This document shows positions 42,600 to 53,660 of a DNA stretch of 64,000 nt, piece by piece; the first letter of the stretch is position 1, and the number at the start of each line of letters is the position of its first letter. Source of the stretch: Pycnopodia helianthoides (Eukaryota; Echinodermata; Asteroidea; Forcipulatida; Asteriidae). Below the pieces are notes generated by a model. That model worked only from the letters and a program-made list of their open reading frames with translations, did not search any database and was not told the origin of the DNA. The stretch lies in contig CM063259.1 in the NCBI GenBank assembly GCA_032158295.1, positions 13,425,564 through 13,489,563 on the forward strand, written 5' to 3'. The translations under genes and the position numbers were made by a program.

Positions 42600-42797
42600 A
42601 TTCTCCCTCTGTCACTCGTCCTGGTCCACGATCATCTAGAGCCCCTAAACCTTTTGAGCCTCGTTCCGAAAGAATTTCTGGAAAAGGGGCATTTGCTACA
42701 GCTGCTCCTCGTTCGTGGAATTTGTTACCAAGCTGCACTTACAAAAAACATCTAGTTTCTTAAGTACTTTTAAATCTCAACTCAAAATGCATTTGAT
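42600..42797 (+). pseudogene. LINE (non-LTR retrotransposon) 3' coding remnant
   Basis: The frame at 42572-42763 contains GKGAFATAAPRSWNLLPS, the GxxAFxxAAPxLWNxLP motif at the C-terminus of the reverse transcriptase polyprotein of CR1/jockey-type LINEs. A frameshift near 42753 then moves to the frame reading SFLSTFKSQLKMHLM, the usual final helix. Upstream reverse transcriptase sequence is missing, so it is a 5'-truncated, dead copy. Confidence 0.75.
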
Positions 42798-42964
42798 GTC
42801 CTCCAGCCTTTTCTTCGCTCATTGTAATTTGCATTTTCATTGTCATTCTCCATGTATGTTTGTGTAAGTTTTTGTGAAGGTATTTTGTATTCTATTCTTA
42901 GAGGTACCGTGAGCATTCTAAGAGTGGATATATACTCGTTATTGTTAAAATATATAAACTTGGG

Positions 42965-43165
42965 TGTGATTCCTGGCTGCACGGCAGTTAAAGGTTGTAT
43001 GGCTTCTGACTGCCCCCCCCCTCTCTCGAACAAAGATATTGACAAAATATGGAGACTGCCAACATAGGGCTAGATAGCTCAGTTGGCTGAGTGCCGCCAT
43101 GTTAATACGGAGGTCGTTGGTTCAAATCCCACTCTAGTCAAATTTTTCTTTGTTCAACCCCAAGT
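42965..43165 (+). mobile_element. SINE2, tRNA-derived
   Basis: Body with GGCTTCTGACTGCC then poly-C, AACAAAGATATTGACAAAAT, then a tRNA-like head at 43069-43140: GCTAGATAGCTCAGTTGG (A box region) and GGTTCAAATCCC (B box), then TTTTTCTTTGTTCAACCCC. Other copies: 53430-53660, 21285-21620 (-), fragment 15886. The tRNA-like part lies 3' of the body words, unlike SINE1. Confidence 0.75.
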
Positions 43166-43973
43166 TATTATTAGAACGCTGGGTGTTGATATTCCCCAGG
43201 AATGAAACGAACATGGAGTGGCATTTCAATTCTCAATGGAGGTTACAATTCCCAAAACCCAGGTTTTGTTACCTGGGAATTACCCTGCAGTGTGAACGGG
43301 GCTTGTGTGGGTTGTCACTGTATTATACGCTAGCCTGTCACTCTCAGTCCGAGGACGCCATTGAAATTCAGCCAGTGCCCCTCATGCTCGGTCGTCCTTC
43401 CCCCTTCATATTCAGCTTACATATCAGATGGTCATGTGATCAGTTCTCAACCTGTCACATGACCCGGCTGTCCCTCTTCTGATCTGTCTTGTATTTCGGG
43501 GTGGATGTGCGTACGTGAGGTCCGATACACTGCCACTGGGACAGAGTGTGTCTTGACTGTTGTATGTGAAATGTGGATTTCGACTGGGTTGCGTTGCGTA
43601 GGACAACGGGAGACTGTTGCGACACTAGGGGGCGGCAGACTCACAGAGTGAAGTACATTGTCCTCGAAAAATGAAATACCAAACAATCAATTTGACTGAT
43701 ATCTGCTGCCACCTATGATCTCTAAATTTTCCACGCGTTGATGACTGCTGCGGGGCAATTTATGCATGACGTGGGACTCTTCCACGATGCCCATTTACGA
43801 TTCTCAATTGGTCATCAATGAAACTCACTGTTAATGATAAATGCATGAATGTTGTTATGGACATGGCATTCAACTAGTGGAATGTCAAAGTATTTTGTAA
43901 GAGAGAGAGAAATCTTGTTTTTCCCTGGCTGTCTTGATTGTAATATTTATATGTGCAGTTGTACTTGCTTAAT
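43166..43973. other. Intron sequence with a short foldback
   Basis: 43621-43716 is a small inverted repeat (GGGGGCGGCAGAC / TCTGCTGCCACC) related to 10956-11070. The + frame at 43150-43482 has no recognisable domain. Confidence 0.4.
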
Positions 43974-43980
43974 CAATAAT

Positions 43981-44085
43981 GTTCTCATCTGGGCGCAGTG
44001 CATAATAATGTTCTCATCTGGGCGCAGTGCATAATAATGTGCTCATCTGGGCGCAGTGAATAATAATGTTCTCATCTGTCCAAAG
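43981..44085 (+). repeat. 29-bp tandem repeat, 3.6 copies
   Basis: GTTCTCATCTGGGCGCAGTG recurs at 43981, 44010, 44039 (GTGCTC variant) and 44068, exact 29-bp steps. Confidence 0.93.
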
Positions 44086-44463
44086 TTGTGACGTCTTGCT
44101 TGGAGAATCCGAATGATTGCTCAAGCCATTGCTGTCAGTGCTCCCCAAAAAATATATATATAATATATTTTTTAAAGAATGTCTACGTTAGTTCCATCAT
44201 GTTCAGCAGTATGAATTTAATTACGGAGCAATATATGCATAAAATTGGGTGGCATTTTTATCGGTGAGGTGCGTGCAGAGTTATCTGATAATCTAGGGGG
44301 GGGGGTGGTCTCGGTCTCTATCTTTTCTTCTCCCTCCTCACTCTCTCTCTCTCTCTCTCGCTGGAATGACCAACGGTGATGAAACGACCAGCGAGTTATT
44401 CAATAAGATTTGTCTTGGAGATGCTCCCTGATCCTGCAATATACCAAAGCTAACACAATTACA
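44086..44463. other. Intron sequence with CT microsatellite
   Basis: A CT run at 44338-44360 and an AT-rich palindrome-like run at 44153-44175. No gene. Confidence 0.5.
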
Positions 44464-44742
44464 TCAGTCAAGCCTAAAGGGAGGAAGGGAAAATCTGTAG
44501 ACATAATGATGAGGGGGGCCGGCTGCTCGGTGGTTGCACACACCATCATCGCCGCCGCTGCCGCCGCCGTGGTTTAGCGCCGGGTTGATGTCGTACAGAG
44601 CATCGTAGTAGTAGTAGTAGTAGTATACCGGCCGCTGCTTCGAGCTAATCAATTGAAAGAGACTATAGTCCTTATCGCTATCGGTCGGAGATCCCACGTT
44701 GTCTTTTATTAGGATATCGGAATGAGTACACAGTACATACAT
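44464..44742 (-). other. Unassigned ORF with Tyr and Gly runs
   Basis: Minus-strand open frame of 92 codons with a run of seven Tyr (from a TAG/CTA triplet repeat), DALYDINPAL, and a Gly-rich run. It is in a GC-richer island not shared with repeat families here. No family recognised; splice sites are not obvious. Could be a chance frame over microsatellites. Confidence 0.15.
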
Positions 44743-46399
44743 AATTATTTGATATAATTTATATATGCTACTGATTCACAGATATAAGTGTTTTATGAAA
44801 TAAATACATAATGCATGATGTGATATAGAACAAAACATAACAAATTGGTTTTGTGAAAAGATGAGATTTTAAAGATTTAAAAAAAAAAAAAGATAATGTG
44901 CTTTCTTAGCGGCGGCTAACTCTTTTCTCGGATCCTGCAGAAACTTCCCTGAAAATCATCAATCTTTCCTTGTTCCAGTGAACAGATTTGAAGATTATCT
45001 TTGATTGTGGACGATTTGTCCCTACAATGTTGAACGTAATTCTAAATATTTCTCCCTGAGTGTTGTGCAAAATCTCCCTGATGGCAAGATGCAAATGTTG
45101 GCAGCTCTGCGGTTTTGGGAAGAGTGTTCCACAAATGTGGCCATTGCAATGGGGACGGAATTGTCGACTATAAACACAAAATGACTAGGAAACTCATCCC
45201 TCTTACACTCTGAAAATCTATTGCAAAACCTTCAAAACGTTGCGGACAACTCCATGTACACACTAACCTTTTACGCCGCAACACGACCTTGCCATGTTTG
45301 AGCAAAGTTTTGAAAATTATTCTTTTGTGACTGACGCTGTAAAGTGTCCGAAGCATTCTATAATTATTCATATAGGACTCCTATATTAAATTTTGGAGTG
45401 TGGCAGCACTATACATGGCAAAAATAAAGGGTGACATGTGACGCGTGTTCCACCACTCAAGTGATAAGTATCTGTGTGTTCAGAATGCATATTATTTAAT
45501 AAATTCGACCGGTGAAACTTCGTTAGAAGGTGCCTGGTCTGATATTTCATGGAAGCAGTAATTGGTTATTGGTGTTTTGCCTTCCCTGCCCCCTTGAAAT
45601 ATTCCAGCACAATTTGTTTAATTCCCCCCCCCTCCAAAAGTGCCGTACCTTTACAAACGAGCAAAGCATAAGGCCCCAGCTAAAAATTGTTTATTCATGA
45701 AGGCAACGTGTCAAATTGAAAAATCTCCTGAGGATTTTTCAAAGAGCGTTTCCTTGCCTCTACCCAAATTAAATTGGGATCTCCCCCCCCCCTTCCTAAA
45801 AAAAAAAAAGGGAAAACAAGAAGCAGAACAAATAAACAATGAAGGCAAAACAAAATATGACAGTATTTTGTTTTGTATTGCGTTGTACCTACACGAGGTG
45901 TCACCATTTGAATATATAAAGATATACTGTGTACAGTTTCTCTGCCCTACTTCAGCCAACATGATATTCTTTCAGACTTTAACCTGTTTCCGATTTGTAG
46001 TCGTAAAAAAAACCATCCCGAAAAAACAAAACTGCCCAAATTGTCAATATATAGCCAGAAAAGTCTTTAAAAGCCTATACCTTTAATGTACATGTGGGTC
46101 AGCCGTTGCATTCAATCAAGTTGTCTGCTTTTTTCCCCCAAGGGCCAAATATCATGCCCCCTTAGAGCCAGAATTTAAATTATTAAAAGCATGGCCACAA
46201 TATAGATTTATATTATATATATATATCTATATATTTTTGTATACAAGTACTGACATTATTGCATTTTTACTTCATGTAAATCAATATCCCCACGAATTTA
46301 TAATTGTATTTATATATTATAAAACACAACTAAGGGCATTCGGCACACAGCTCGCCAATCCAGCAGCAGAGCAAGAGCCCCTCTAAAAAAATAAAAAAA
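44743..46399. other. Intron sequence, mostly unassigned
   Basis: Includes a G-like block at 45540-45620 (GATATTTCATGGAAGCAG, CCCCCTTGAAATATTCCAG), a piece related to 26290-26460 at 44940-45095, and AT microsatellite at 46210-46245. The + frame 45640-46086 is Lys-rich and spans poly-C and poly-A tracts; not convincing as a gene. Confidence 0.35.
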
Positions 46400-46620
46400 T
46401 AATAATAAAACAGCAAATGCATATTCATTGATCTACCGTGTGAAGTCACCACAGGCGCTCCCCGCCATTGGCCGACTACAGTGCTACTACATATTCATGA
46501 CCTTGACCCCAGTCTGATGTGTATTAATTTAAGCTCTAGTAGTGGTGAGAGGACTGGCTGGTGATGATGAGGCATTGGTTGTTAGTCAGGCGGGCTGGCA
46601 GGAAGCTCTGCTAATTTGCC
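46400..46620. promoter_or_regulatory. Candidate non-coding regulatory segment
   Basis: Non-repetitive stretch with clustered factor-site-like words: CATATTCAT twice, TTCATGACCTTGACCCC (an extended nuclear-receptor half site, TCAAGGTCA on the minus strand) and CCATTGGC (CCAAT type). Inference from motif density only. Confidence 0.2.
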
Positions 46621-48284
46621 TATTGGATACATACATATCTGCATTCTAGCTATCCCCCCCATCTAACCATAAGGTTTTATACATACGCTGACCTGTCTCG
46701 GGGTAAGTTATGCTACATTTTGTTTCTGATTTTCACTTTTTTTTCATTTTTGGGTTTAAGATGTTCCGCTCTTGTCCATGGAGATATAGTTGCATGAAGA
46801 GTTTACAGTTTGAAGGTGTACAGGGAAGATACAGGCTTTTAAAACAAAAAATTCAATTTTTGTTTTTTTTGTGTGTGTGGAGAAGTTGTGTTGAATTTGG
46901 GATCAAACTTGGTGAGGTGTCGGGTCTCTGATTTGTGAGGATTTGCCTTTGATTTCATGTTGTTTTGTGGTGTTTTTTTTTTTGGGGGGGGGAGATTTTA
47001 ATTTGCCTTCAAAATTTTGGGATGACTTGAACTGTCCTTCAAGGGAAGAACTCGTTTTTATTTGTCCAAACCCCAACTTTAACATTTGTAGTAATATTTT
47101 GAGAGTCTGTAAAGTCTTCTAGAATGTAACATCCAGGAAGTTGGGGTTTCATTCTAGATGCACAATTTTTTTCAAGATTTGTCAGGACTCATTGTTCCTT
47201 TTTTTTTTTTAAGGCTTTCGATCACCCCCCCCCCCCCAAGATTGCTTTGAACAGGCATGATATCCTTCCTGCTTTAGTCCTGATTTCCGATCGTTTTGCC
47301 CTTGGAACAAATCAGAACAATTGTGATTAAATAGCCTGCAATGTCCGTTAAAGCCTACACCATGTGGACATGTGGGTCAGCCCTCGTACTCAATAAAAAA
47401 TGTCTCTACTTCATTCCAAGGATTGAGTATCGTGCCTGTTTGAAGCGCTGCACTGCAGAGATTGTGTGCATTATGTACAGTTATTTGGTTGATTATCTCT
47501 TGACTTTTGGGGTTCATTGCGGGGGCTCTCTCCCCATGAGCAAGCTAGTGTATCGGGGCTAATACACGCGAATTGCTGTCGATACCCGGAAGAGGACAAA
47601 AATTAAATAAATTATGTTTGGGGGGGTAGGGGGTTTAAGATCAAATTCACCAAAATCATTAAGGATACAACCATTTAGAATGGCCCAGATTGCAGAGCAG
47701 GGCTTTTTTCAAAACCGAAGATAAACACCCAGCGAAAAAAACAGTCTGAGGACCTCATTTCAATTCAGCGTGCTTAGGCCAAACTTGCCAAATTTTTGGT
47801 CCAGAATGCCCCCCCAGTTTCGGCAAGTATTTGGGAGTTGTACTGAATGACCGTCAAACGGACCTGTGTGTTTCTAGGAGTACTGTTTTGCAAACAGAGG
47901 ATCATGTCATGTAGTGATATTCTCACCCGAGGTGGCTAAGTCAATTTTGTTGACTGACCTACAGATGTATACATATGAACATATACATCGAGGCTAAATT
48001 TCTTTTTGGCGGAAACTTGCATAACAATTGAACTTGGGAGCTATATTTGTTTACTCTATTTCTGTGTATAGTCCGATTCTTTTCAATCACATCTGGTGAC
48101 ACACATCTGCGTCATCGTCCAGCCCCCCCCCCCCCGCCATAAAGTCACTGTCGTTTATTTTGATTCCACGGTCCAATTGTGCTCGATGAGATTGGGAGCA
48201 AAATCTCTGACAAATCAAACCAGTTTTTGTTGTTTTCGTTAAAAACGCGATTTTCACGGGTTGATTATATAGTGTGGTGTGAGT
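46621..48284. other. Intron sequence, mostly unassigned
   Basis: Poly-G/poly-C tracts at 46984, 47226 and 48124. A dispersed block at 47365-47440 (GTGGGTCAGCCCTCGTACTC) matches 46092 and 30118. No exon recognised. Confidence 0.35.
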
Positions 48285-49170
48285 GTCATGTGGCGTAGTG
48301 CCTAAATGCTCGTCTCTCACCAATGTGGCCCTGGTTTGATTCCCCGCTAGGGCCGTATGTGAGTAGAGTTGTGTGCTGGTTCTCTTCTATGCCACAAGGT
48401 TTTTTTTCACCAGGCCCTCCGGTTTTCCTCCCTCTGGGATAAAAAAATCAAACACTCTGATCTCTGGCTGTGCTCTGTGTTCATATACGGGTTGATGTGG
48501 CTGGCCTGCCTAAGGCGCCCTCGCATGCCTGCTGCCGAAACACATTGTAGCTGCGTCCTTCGCAATTTTAGCCTCTCAGCTGCAAGTAAGAATTATTAGC
48601 CTACCCAAATTATGATATGATTATTAGTTTATTGAAAGCTAGAAGATGCAAATAAATTTACTCCTCCCAGAAGAAGAAAGCTGTTGTACTTTTCTGGTTT
48701 AGAAATGAGTTCCAAATGAATCATCGATAAAGATTGCTGTGGGGTTTAAGTTAAATCGGGATGTGAGTTTTTAGCAACCCATTACTATGTTCACGGAGAG
48801 GGGTGGGGTCGCTTTTTCTGGGGTTTTTTCTGTTCTGGTTTTTATATTTCCTATTTTTCTTCTTTTGTGTAATTGTTTTGCTTCTGCTACTGGCTGGTCC
48901 AGGTTTTTTTAAGGATGATTTTTAAGTGAATTTTACAATGTTAGAATTCTTAGATTACTTTGGTTCACTGCGATAAAACAACTACATTTTAATGTGCCTA
49001 TAATTGTTTTGGTCACTCCTTTTGCTGTACATTGGTATTTTTATTAATTGCGTTTGGTCTTAGTTAAAAAAAAATTAGAAACCCTGTGAAGCATCTTGAG
49101 CATCTTTTTTAGGCGGACTTTGGCGCTATATAAGTTTAGGTTATTGTTAATATTATTATTAACATTTCAG
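48285..49170 (+). mobile_element. SINE-like element with LINE-type tail
   Basis: A tRNA-like B-box word (GGTTTGATTCCCCGC, 48333) follows GTGTCATGTGGCGTAGTGCC. The 3' tail GAAGCATCTTGAGCATC.. GGCGCTATATAAGTTTAGG and TTATTATTAAC at 49085-49165 resembles the 3' end shared by many SINEs and their partner LINEs. Whether head and tail belong to one copy is uncertain. Confidence 0.45.
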
Positions 49171-49534
49171 AATTCCAAAAGATCAACCATTACCGACTTT
49201 AGTAGCAAGTAAACAAAATCCTCATTCCCCCCCCCCCCCCCCCCGAAGATCACACACTCTTGACCAAGGCTTCATCGTTCATGGATGCATCCCCTTGACG
49301 TTTAAAAAAAAGCATCTTGGAAGACGTCCCCCACCCATCACAGAATCCAAGATCTCCTTCCCGGCGTTCTCCACCCAACCACTATAATACTAAAAAAAAA
49401 AAACGCGTCTCGGCAATTACGATTTGATGTAGCCAGACAAATAGTGCATTAAATGAAATTAAGATGGATACAGTTGTGTAGTGCCGTAAATCATTAGGGG
49501 ACCATCAAGATAATTGGGAATTGCTCCGATCTCT
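49171..49534. other. Intron sequence, nothing recognised
   Basis: Poly-C at 49227-49244. No gene or family. Confidence 0.35.
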
Positions 49535-50060
49535 GTAACTACCTCACATGAGCGGTCCTGCCGCACTCACTTAACTCCACCACATTATTATTGATTACTA
49601 CATGTCTGAAGAATAACGAATTTTCAAGAGATGGTCGTCTTCTCGAACAGAAGGGGGTTTCTCCTTTTGTCTTGGATGTGATCTACATCTATGTAACTGT
49701 CTTTACATGTGCGGTCCGTCACACACACACACTTAGCTCTATATTTCTATTGATTTCTACATGTCTGAAAGAATAATAAAAAAAAATTCAAGATGGTCTT
49801 CTTCTAGAACAGAAGGGGGTTTCTCCTTTTGTCTTGGATGTGTTCTATGTAACCGTCTTTACATGCGCGGTCTGTCACACGCACTTAGCTCTATATTTCT
49901 ATTGATTTCGACATGTCTGAGGAGTAGCGAATTTCTTTAAAGATATTCATCGTCTCGAACAGAAGGGTTCTATTTTGTCTTGGATATGTTCTGTTTTGTC
50001 TTGGATATGTTCTGTTTAACCGTCTTGTATATCAGCGATCCACCACACTTAATTCACCAC
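49535..50060 (+). repeat. ~155-bp tandem array, 3-4 copies
   Basis: ACATGTCTGA at 49599, 49759 and 49911 and GAACAGAAGGGG.TTCTCCTTTTGTCTTGG at 49646 and 49806 mark units of about 150-160 bp. Each unit has CCGTCTTTACATG(T/C)GCGGTC and TTAGCTCTATATTTCTATTG. Confidence 0.88.
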
Positions 50061-50645
50061 ATTATTATTGATATCCACATTCATATTTTCACTCCGACGT
50101 GATCTATTTTTGTGGATGGAACAAACCGGCAATATTTCAACAATCGTACATGAGCGATCCGTCACACAGTCTTGTCAAATTTACAGACACTTGTCCACAG
50201 ATAATTTTTGTTACATCCCTGTGGAGACATCTTTTGTTGTTTCCTTTGTCCCTGTAGTTAACATCCTCCTGTAGACTTTGTACACAACATTCCTCGTTGA
50301 GCACCCCAGTCTTTAGAATTCCCCAACGGAGACCTCTTGTTTTCCAATTTTTTTGTTTTTTTTTGTTCTCGGTCTCCGTAAGGTAATGAATATTAAAGCA
50401 CTTGGTGTACTCGTTCGTTTTGTTCTTCTTCTTGGATTTGAAAAAAAAAAACGTGTGGGCCTTTTGGCTGTCAGCAGCTGAATTCTCTAGTTGAGCAATA
50501 CGACGGCTACTCTGGTTACACCGCCCAGTGCTGCTTGAAATCTGCTCTAAAATTTATTTTTTAAATGGGGTATGAGAGTTTACATCACCGAGAAAGGTGC
50601 ACGATTCTTTATAGTGACACCATTTCAAAACAGAAGCACTGACCT
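50061..50645. other. Intron sequence, nothing recognised
   Basis: Probable decayed extension of the preceding array to about 50240 (CATGAGCGATCCGTCACACA at 50151). The rest is unassigned. Confidence 0.4.
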
Positions 50646-50920
50646 GGGCCCTATTTCATAGAGCTGCTTAAGCAGAAAACACTGCTTAAACAGTTTCTGC
50701 TCAGCCAAAAATAAGCAGGGTACCAGCCACAGATAGTGCATGAGAGATGGTTATGGCGATATCTATATATTTGATTTTTGGCGATATCTCAAAAACGCTA
50801 CCACCTTTTGAAGTAAAATTTTCACAGGTTGGTTTGACTGTAAATATCTACATTGATATAGATAGGATTGGAATGATTGAACGGTTCCTTAAACCAAAGG
50901 TATACTTGCCTTTAACTAGT
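50646..50920 (+). mobile_element. A-family half element joined to reversed E-family MITE
   Basis: GGGCCCTATTTCATAGAGC to about 50745 is A family. From 50760 the reverse of the E family follows: ATCTCAAAAACGCTACCACC, AAAATTTTCACAGGTTGGTT and GGTATACTTGCCTTTAA. The E element seems to have replaced the right half of A. Confidence 0.65.
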
Positions 50921-51388
50921 TAAAACAAAAAATTGATGCAGGCTAATAGAGCTTTTAATATTAGTGGGAAAATATTGTCAAATTTTCTTATGGCTGTAAA
51001 AAAGTATTGTTGATTGAACTGGTTGGAACTGGAACTATCAAATTCAGATCGCCGTTGCTTGTGTTGTGCTGGTGATAATGAGAAACTTTGATCAAATTGT
51101 CACGAAGATAATCGGCAGTGGCATCACAAGTTATTCTGTACAAATAAGCTGTAATCCAAATAAGCAATGTTTGAATTGTTGGGGATCTTCGACTGTACAA
51201 TGTATATGTTCTCTGGAGGTTTCTAAACCTATCAATCACCGAGCTTCTGCTTGAAAGCAATCAACTTTTTTTTTTTTTTTAATTTAATGATCACCAATCC
51301 ATTATTTCAACTGTAATGTACAAACCAGATGACTTGATTAAAAGAGCCAAACTTGTGTTTGTATTTTTAACGTTAGATCCCGCCATGC
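50921..51388. other. Intron sequence, nothing recognised
   Basis: No family or exon recognised; poly-T at 51267. Confidence 0.35.
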
Positions 51389-51829
51389 AGGGCTCACATT
51401 AAAGGGGGAGGGGGGAATCCACAAGGTCGCAGGGCTTGCAGCTCAACATTTTTTAGTGGACCAGAGTTGTTTTCATAAGGCCAGATTCAAAATGAGAGAA
51501 ACAAACTTCCTGTTTACAATTTAACAAATAAAAACAGTCAAAACTTTGTTTTATTTGAACAAGCACTGATACATGTAAGAGAAGATTGATCTCATTTGTC
51601 TTTGTGGGTATTAAGTCTACTTCATTCCTCAACAGAATTGACAGGTATTTTTTATCAAAATCAACATTTAAAGATAATTTATTTTAGATATTACACAGTG
51701 AAGTATTATTATTCATAAATATTCAATTAGAGAACACAAGACCGCCGGGCTTGCCTGGTCATAAGTTACTGGCTCAACACTTAAACTACTGGCCTCGGGC
51801 CTGCGGTCCCAGTGTAAAACTTCAGCCCT
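51389..51829 (-). mobile_element. H-family element, near full length
   Basis: AGGGCTCACATTAAAGG at the left, AGTGTAAAACTTCAGCCCT at the right. Interior: ACAAGGTCGCAGGGCTTG, GAGAAGATTGATCTCATTTG, TCTACTTCATTCCTCAACAG, CAAGACCGCCGGGCTTG. The copy at 61674-62127 matches throughout. Confidence 0.8.
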
Positions 51830-51944
51830 AGATATGATAAAGCAAAACCAAAATGTTGCGGCTTATTGTTCGGCTACAAATGTAGGTCCAATCAATGGAT
51901 ATTGTTTTGCAAAGCTTTGTCCGCAGGCCAAATCAAGTTTAGTT

Positions 51945-52105
51945 CACATTGCATAACAATTTTCTGCTGAGCAAATAATAGGCAGGATACCAGTTACGGA
52001 CTGTACGTGTGACACGGTATTTCTGGCTGGTAACCGCAGTCTGGTAAGCATAGCGTTATTTGTGCTTAGCTGCTTGTTTGTGCTTTAATGTGGAATTGGG
52101 CCCGT
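51945..52105 (+). mobile_element. A-family MITE, left-truncated
   Basis: AACAATTTTCTGCTGAGC, GATACCAGTTACGGACTG, CTGGCTGGTAACCGCAG and GGAATTGGGCCC. Confidence 0.65.
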
Positions 52106-52384
52106 CTGGAACGGATGACAGGATATTGGTTTTGGTCGTAGGATGTAGGTGAATTATGGGGCAACGTTTCCAATCACATCCGCAGTTGTTTCCTGGGTTG
52201 TGTTCTCTTACTGGCCGAGGGACCTCGGATGGTTGTCTCTGAGTCCAGTTCAGATTTACTCATTAGAAAAATAAAAATGATTTAATACCCAACTACTTTT
52301 TAGAGACACCTGATTTATGCGAATGCCTTAATACTTGTTTTATTGGAAACAGCAGAGAAATCTGAAACCAGATATATGGAAAAT
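52106..52384. other. Intron sequence, nothing recognised
   Basis: No gene or family recognised. Confidence 0.3.
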
Positions 52385-52598
52385 TATTTGTACTGTGGTG
52401 TATCGCAGGACAGTTCTTTTCAGAACTGAGAAGTCTCCCGAATTCCGAAAATCTATTCCGCGGTAGTAGAATAAATAGCAAGACAAGTTCTCTAAAGAAC
52501 AAAATCTACACAGCAAAGTAGATATTTATACACATGGTGTTACCGCAAACCGAATATATATTGATACCTCACCATGCAATGCCTCAAAACCCATATCT
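52385..52598 (+). mobile_element. K-family repeat (Penelope-like 3' block)
   Basis: AGGACAGTTCTTTTCAGAAC has a hairpin (AGTTCT..AGAACT), then TAGCAAGACAAGTTCTCTAAA, ACATGGTGTTACCGCAAACC and CTCACCATGCAATGCCTCAA. Reverse copy at 55340-55520 and related 27600-27715. Confidence 0.6.
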
Positions 52599-52800
52599 TT
52601 AAAGGTATTATACAGGATTGGTAGAGCACACGAAATAGTCGTAGACAGTACTCATGCTTTGTCTGATCAAATTATAATATACATGATTTAACAAACCTGT
52701 GAAAAATTTGGGCTTAATCAGTTGTGTCAGGAGACAATAGTGAAAAACCGTGCACAATTTTTTAGCATGTTAACACATTGTCCTTTGGTTGTAGCAACTA
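52599..52800 (+). mobile_element. TTAA-type MITE, short family
   Basis: Starts TTAAAGGTATTATACAGG. Contains ACAAACCTGTGAAAAATTTG and AGACAATAGTGAAAAACCG, the shared core in reverse. Closely related to 56443-56638. The right end is not clear. Confidence 0.6.
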
Positions 52801-53429
52801 ATAATTTGTTCACCAACAAATTTTGGCAGACAAACAGGGGGGTAACATCATTTTTTAATATTTCATTTGTGAGTTAGATTTGAGCGACATCTGGTACAAT
52901 GCCTTCTTCAGTCACTAGTGAATGGACATTTTGAGGTCCCCAGACTGAATCCAGTGTTGTTATGCCACATGGTTCAGGGGAAGCTCCTTGCATAGCAACC
53001 TCCAGATCAGCACTGGATTGGTATCCTTGTACGACACAGTTCACCGTTAATTGTGAATAAGTGGGGGGGGGGGGTGGGTCACCGTCTCGTACAATGAATG
53101 TAACGATGCAGAAGATCGTGGGATGGCAGCGCTGTATTAAACACGTAGCCGAAGGAATTCAAATCAAGAGCAGTCAATGGTAACCGAGCGAGGCATTGTA
53201 CCGGTCGTCGTTCAAATCAGACTCGCAATTTCGGCTCGTTAATGATACATAGTATACAATCTCAATGAGACGCATGTCGTGCTCTGCGGTGCTGAGTGCT
53301 CAATTTAGCCGCATTGACTTTTGTTTGCACAAAAAAAGAAGAAAGAAGGAGCTTGTGGTTTATTTATTAAAACTTTGAAATAAAAAATTGCATGCCCTTA
53401 CGGTGATCCCTCTGCTGCCGCTTCCCAGG
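52801..53429. other. Intron sequence, nothing recognised
   Basis: Poly-G at 53064-53073. No gene or family recognised. Confidence 0.35.
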
Positions 53430-53660
53430 TTGTATTTGGATGTAATCCCAAACTATAATATGGCAGTTACTGTTCAATGGCTTCTGACTGGCACCCCCTC
53501 CCCCCCCCCCCCCCGAACAAAGATATTGACCAAATAGGGAGACCGCCAACATTAGGGCTAGATAGCTTAGTTGGTGGAGCACCGCCACGTTAATCTGGAG
53601 GTCACAGGTTCGAGTCCTGCTCTAGTAACAAAAATTCTTTCTTCAACCCCAATTATTACC
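53430..53660 (+). mobile_element. SINE2, tRNA-derived
   Basis: TGGCTTCTGACTGGC, poly-C, GAACAAAGATATTGACCAAA, then tRNA-like head at 53557-53628: GCTAGATAGCTTAGTTGG and GGTTCGAGTCCTGC, then TTCTTTCTTCAACCCCAA. Close to 42965-43165. Confidence 0.8.

Noticed and set aside
42572..42763. 63-codon + frame as a host gene
   Set aside because: It is a LINE C-terminus with a frameshift.
53557..53628. Functional tRNA gene
   Set aside because: The tRNA-like part has A and B boxes but poor anticodon-arm pairing, lies inside a repeated element, and has several diverged copies; it is a SINE module.
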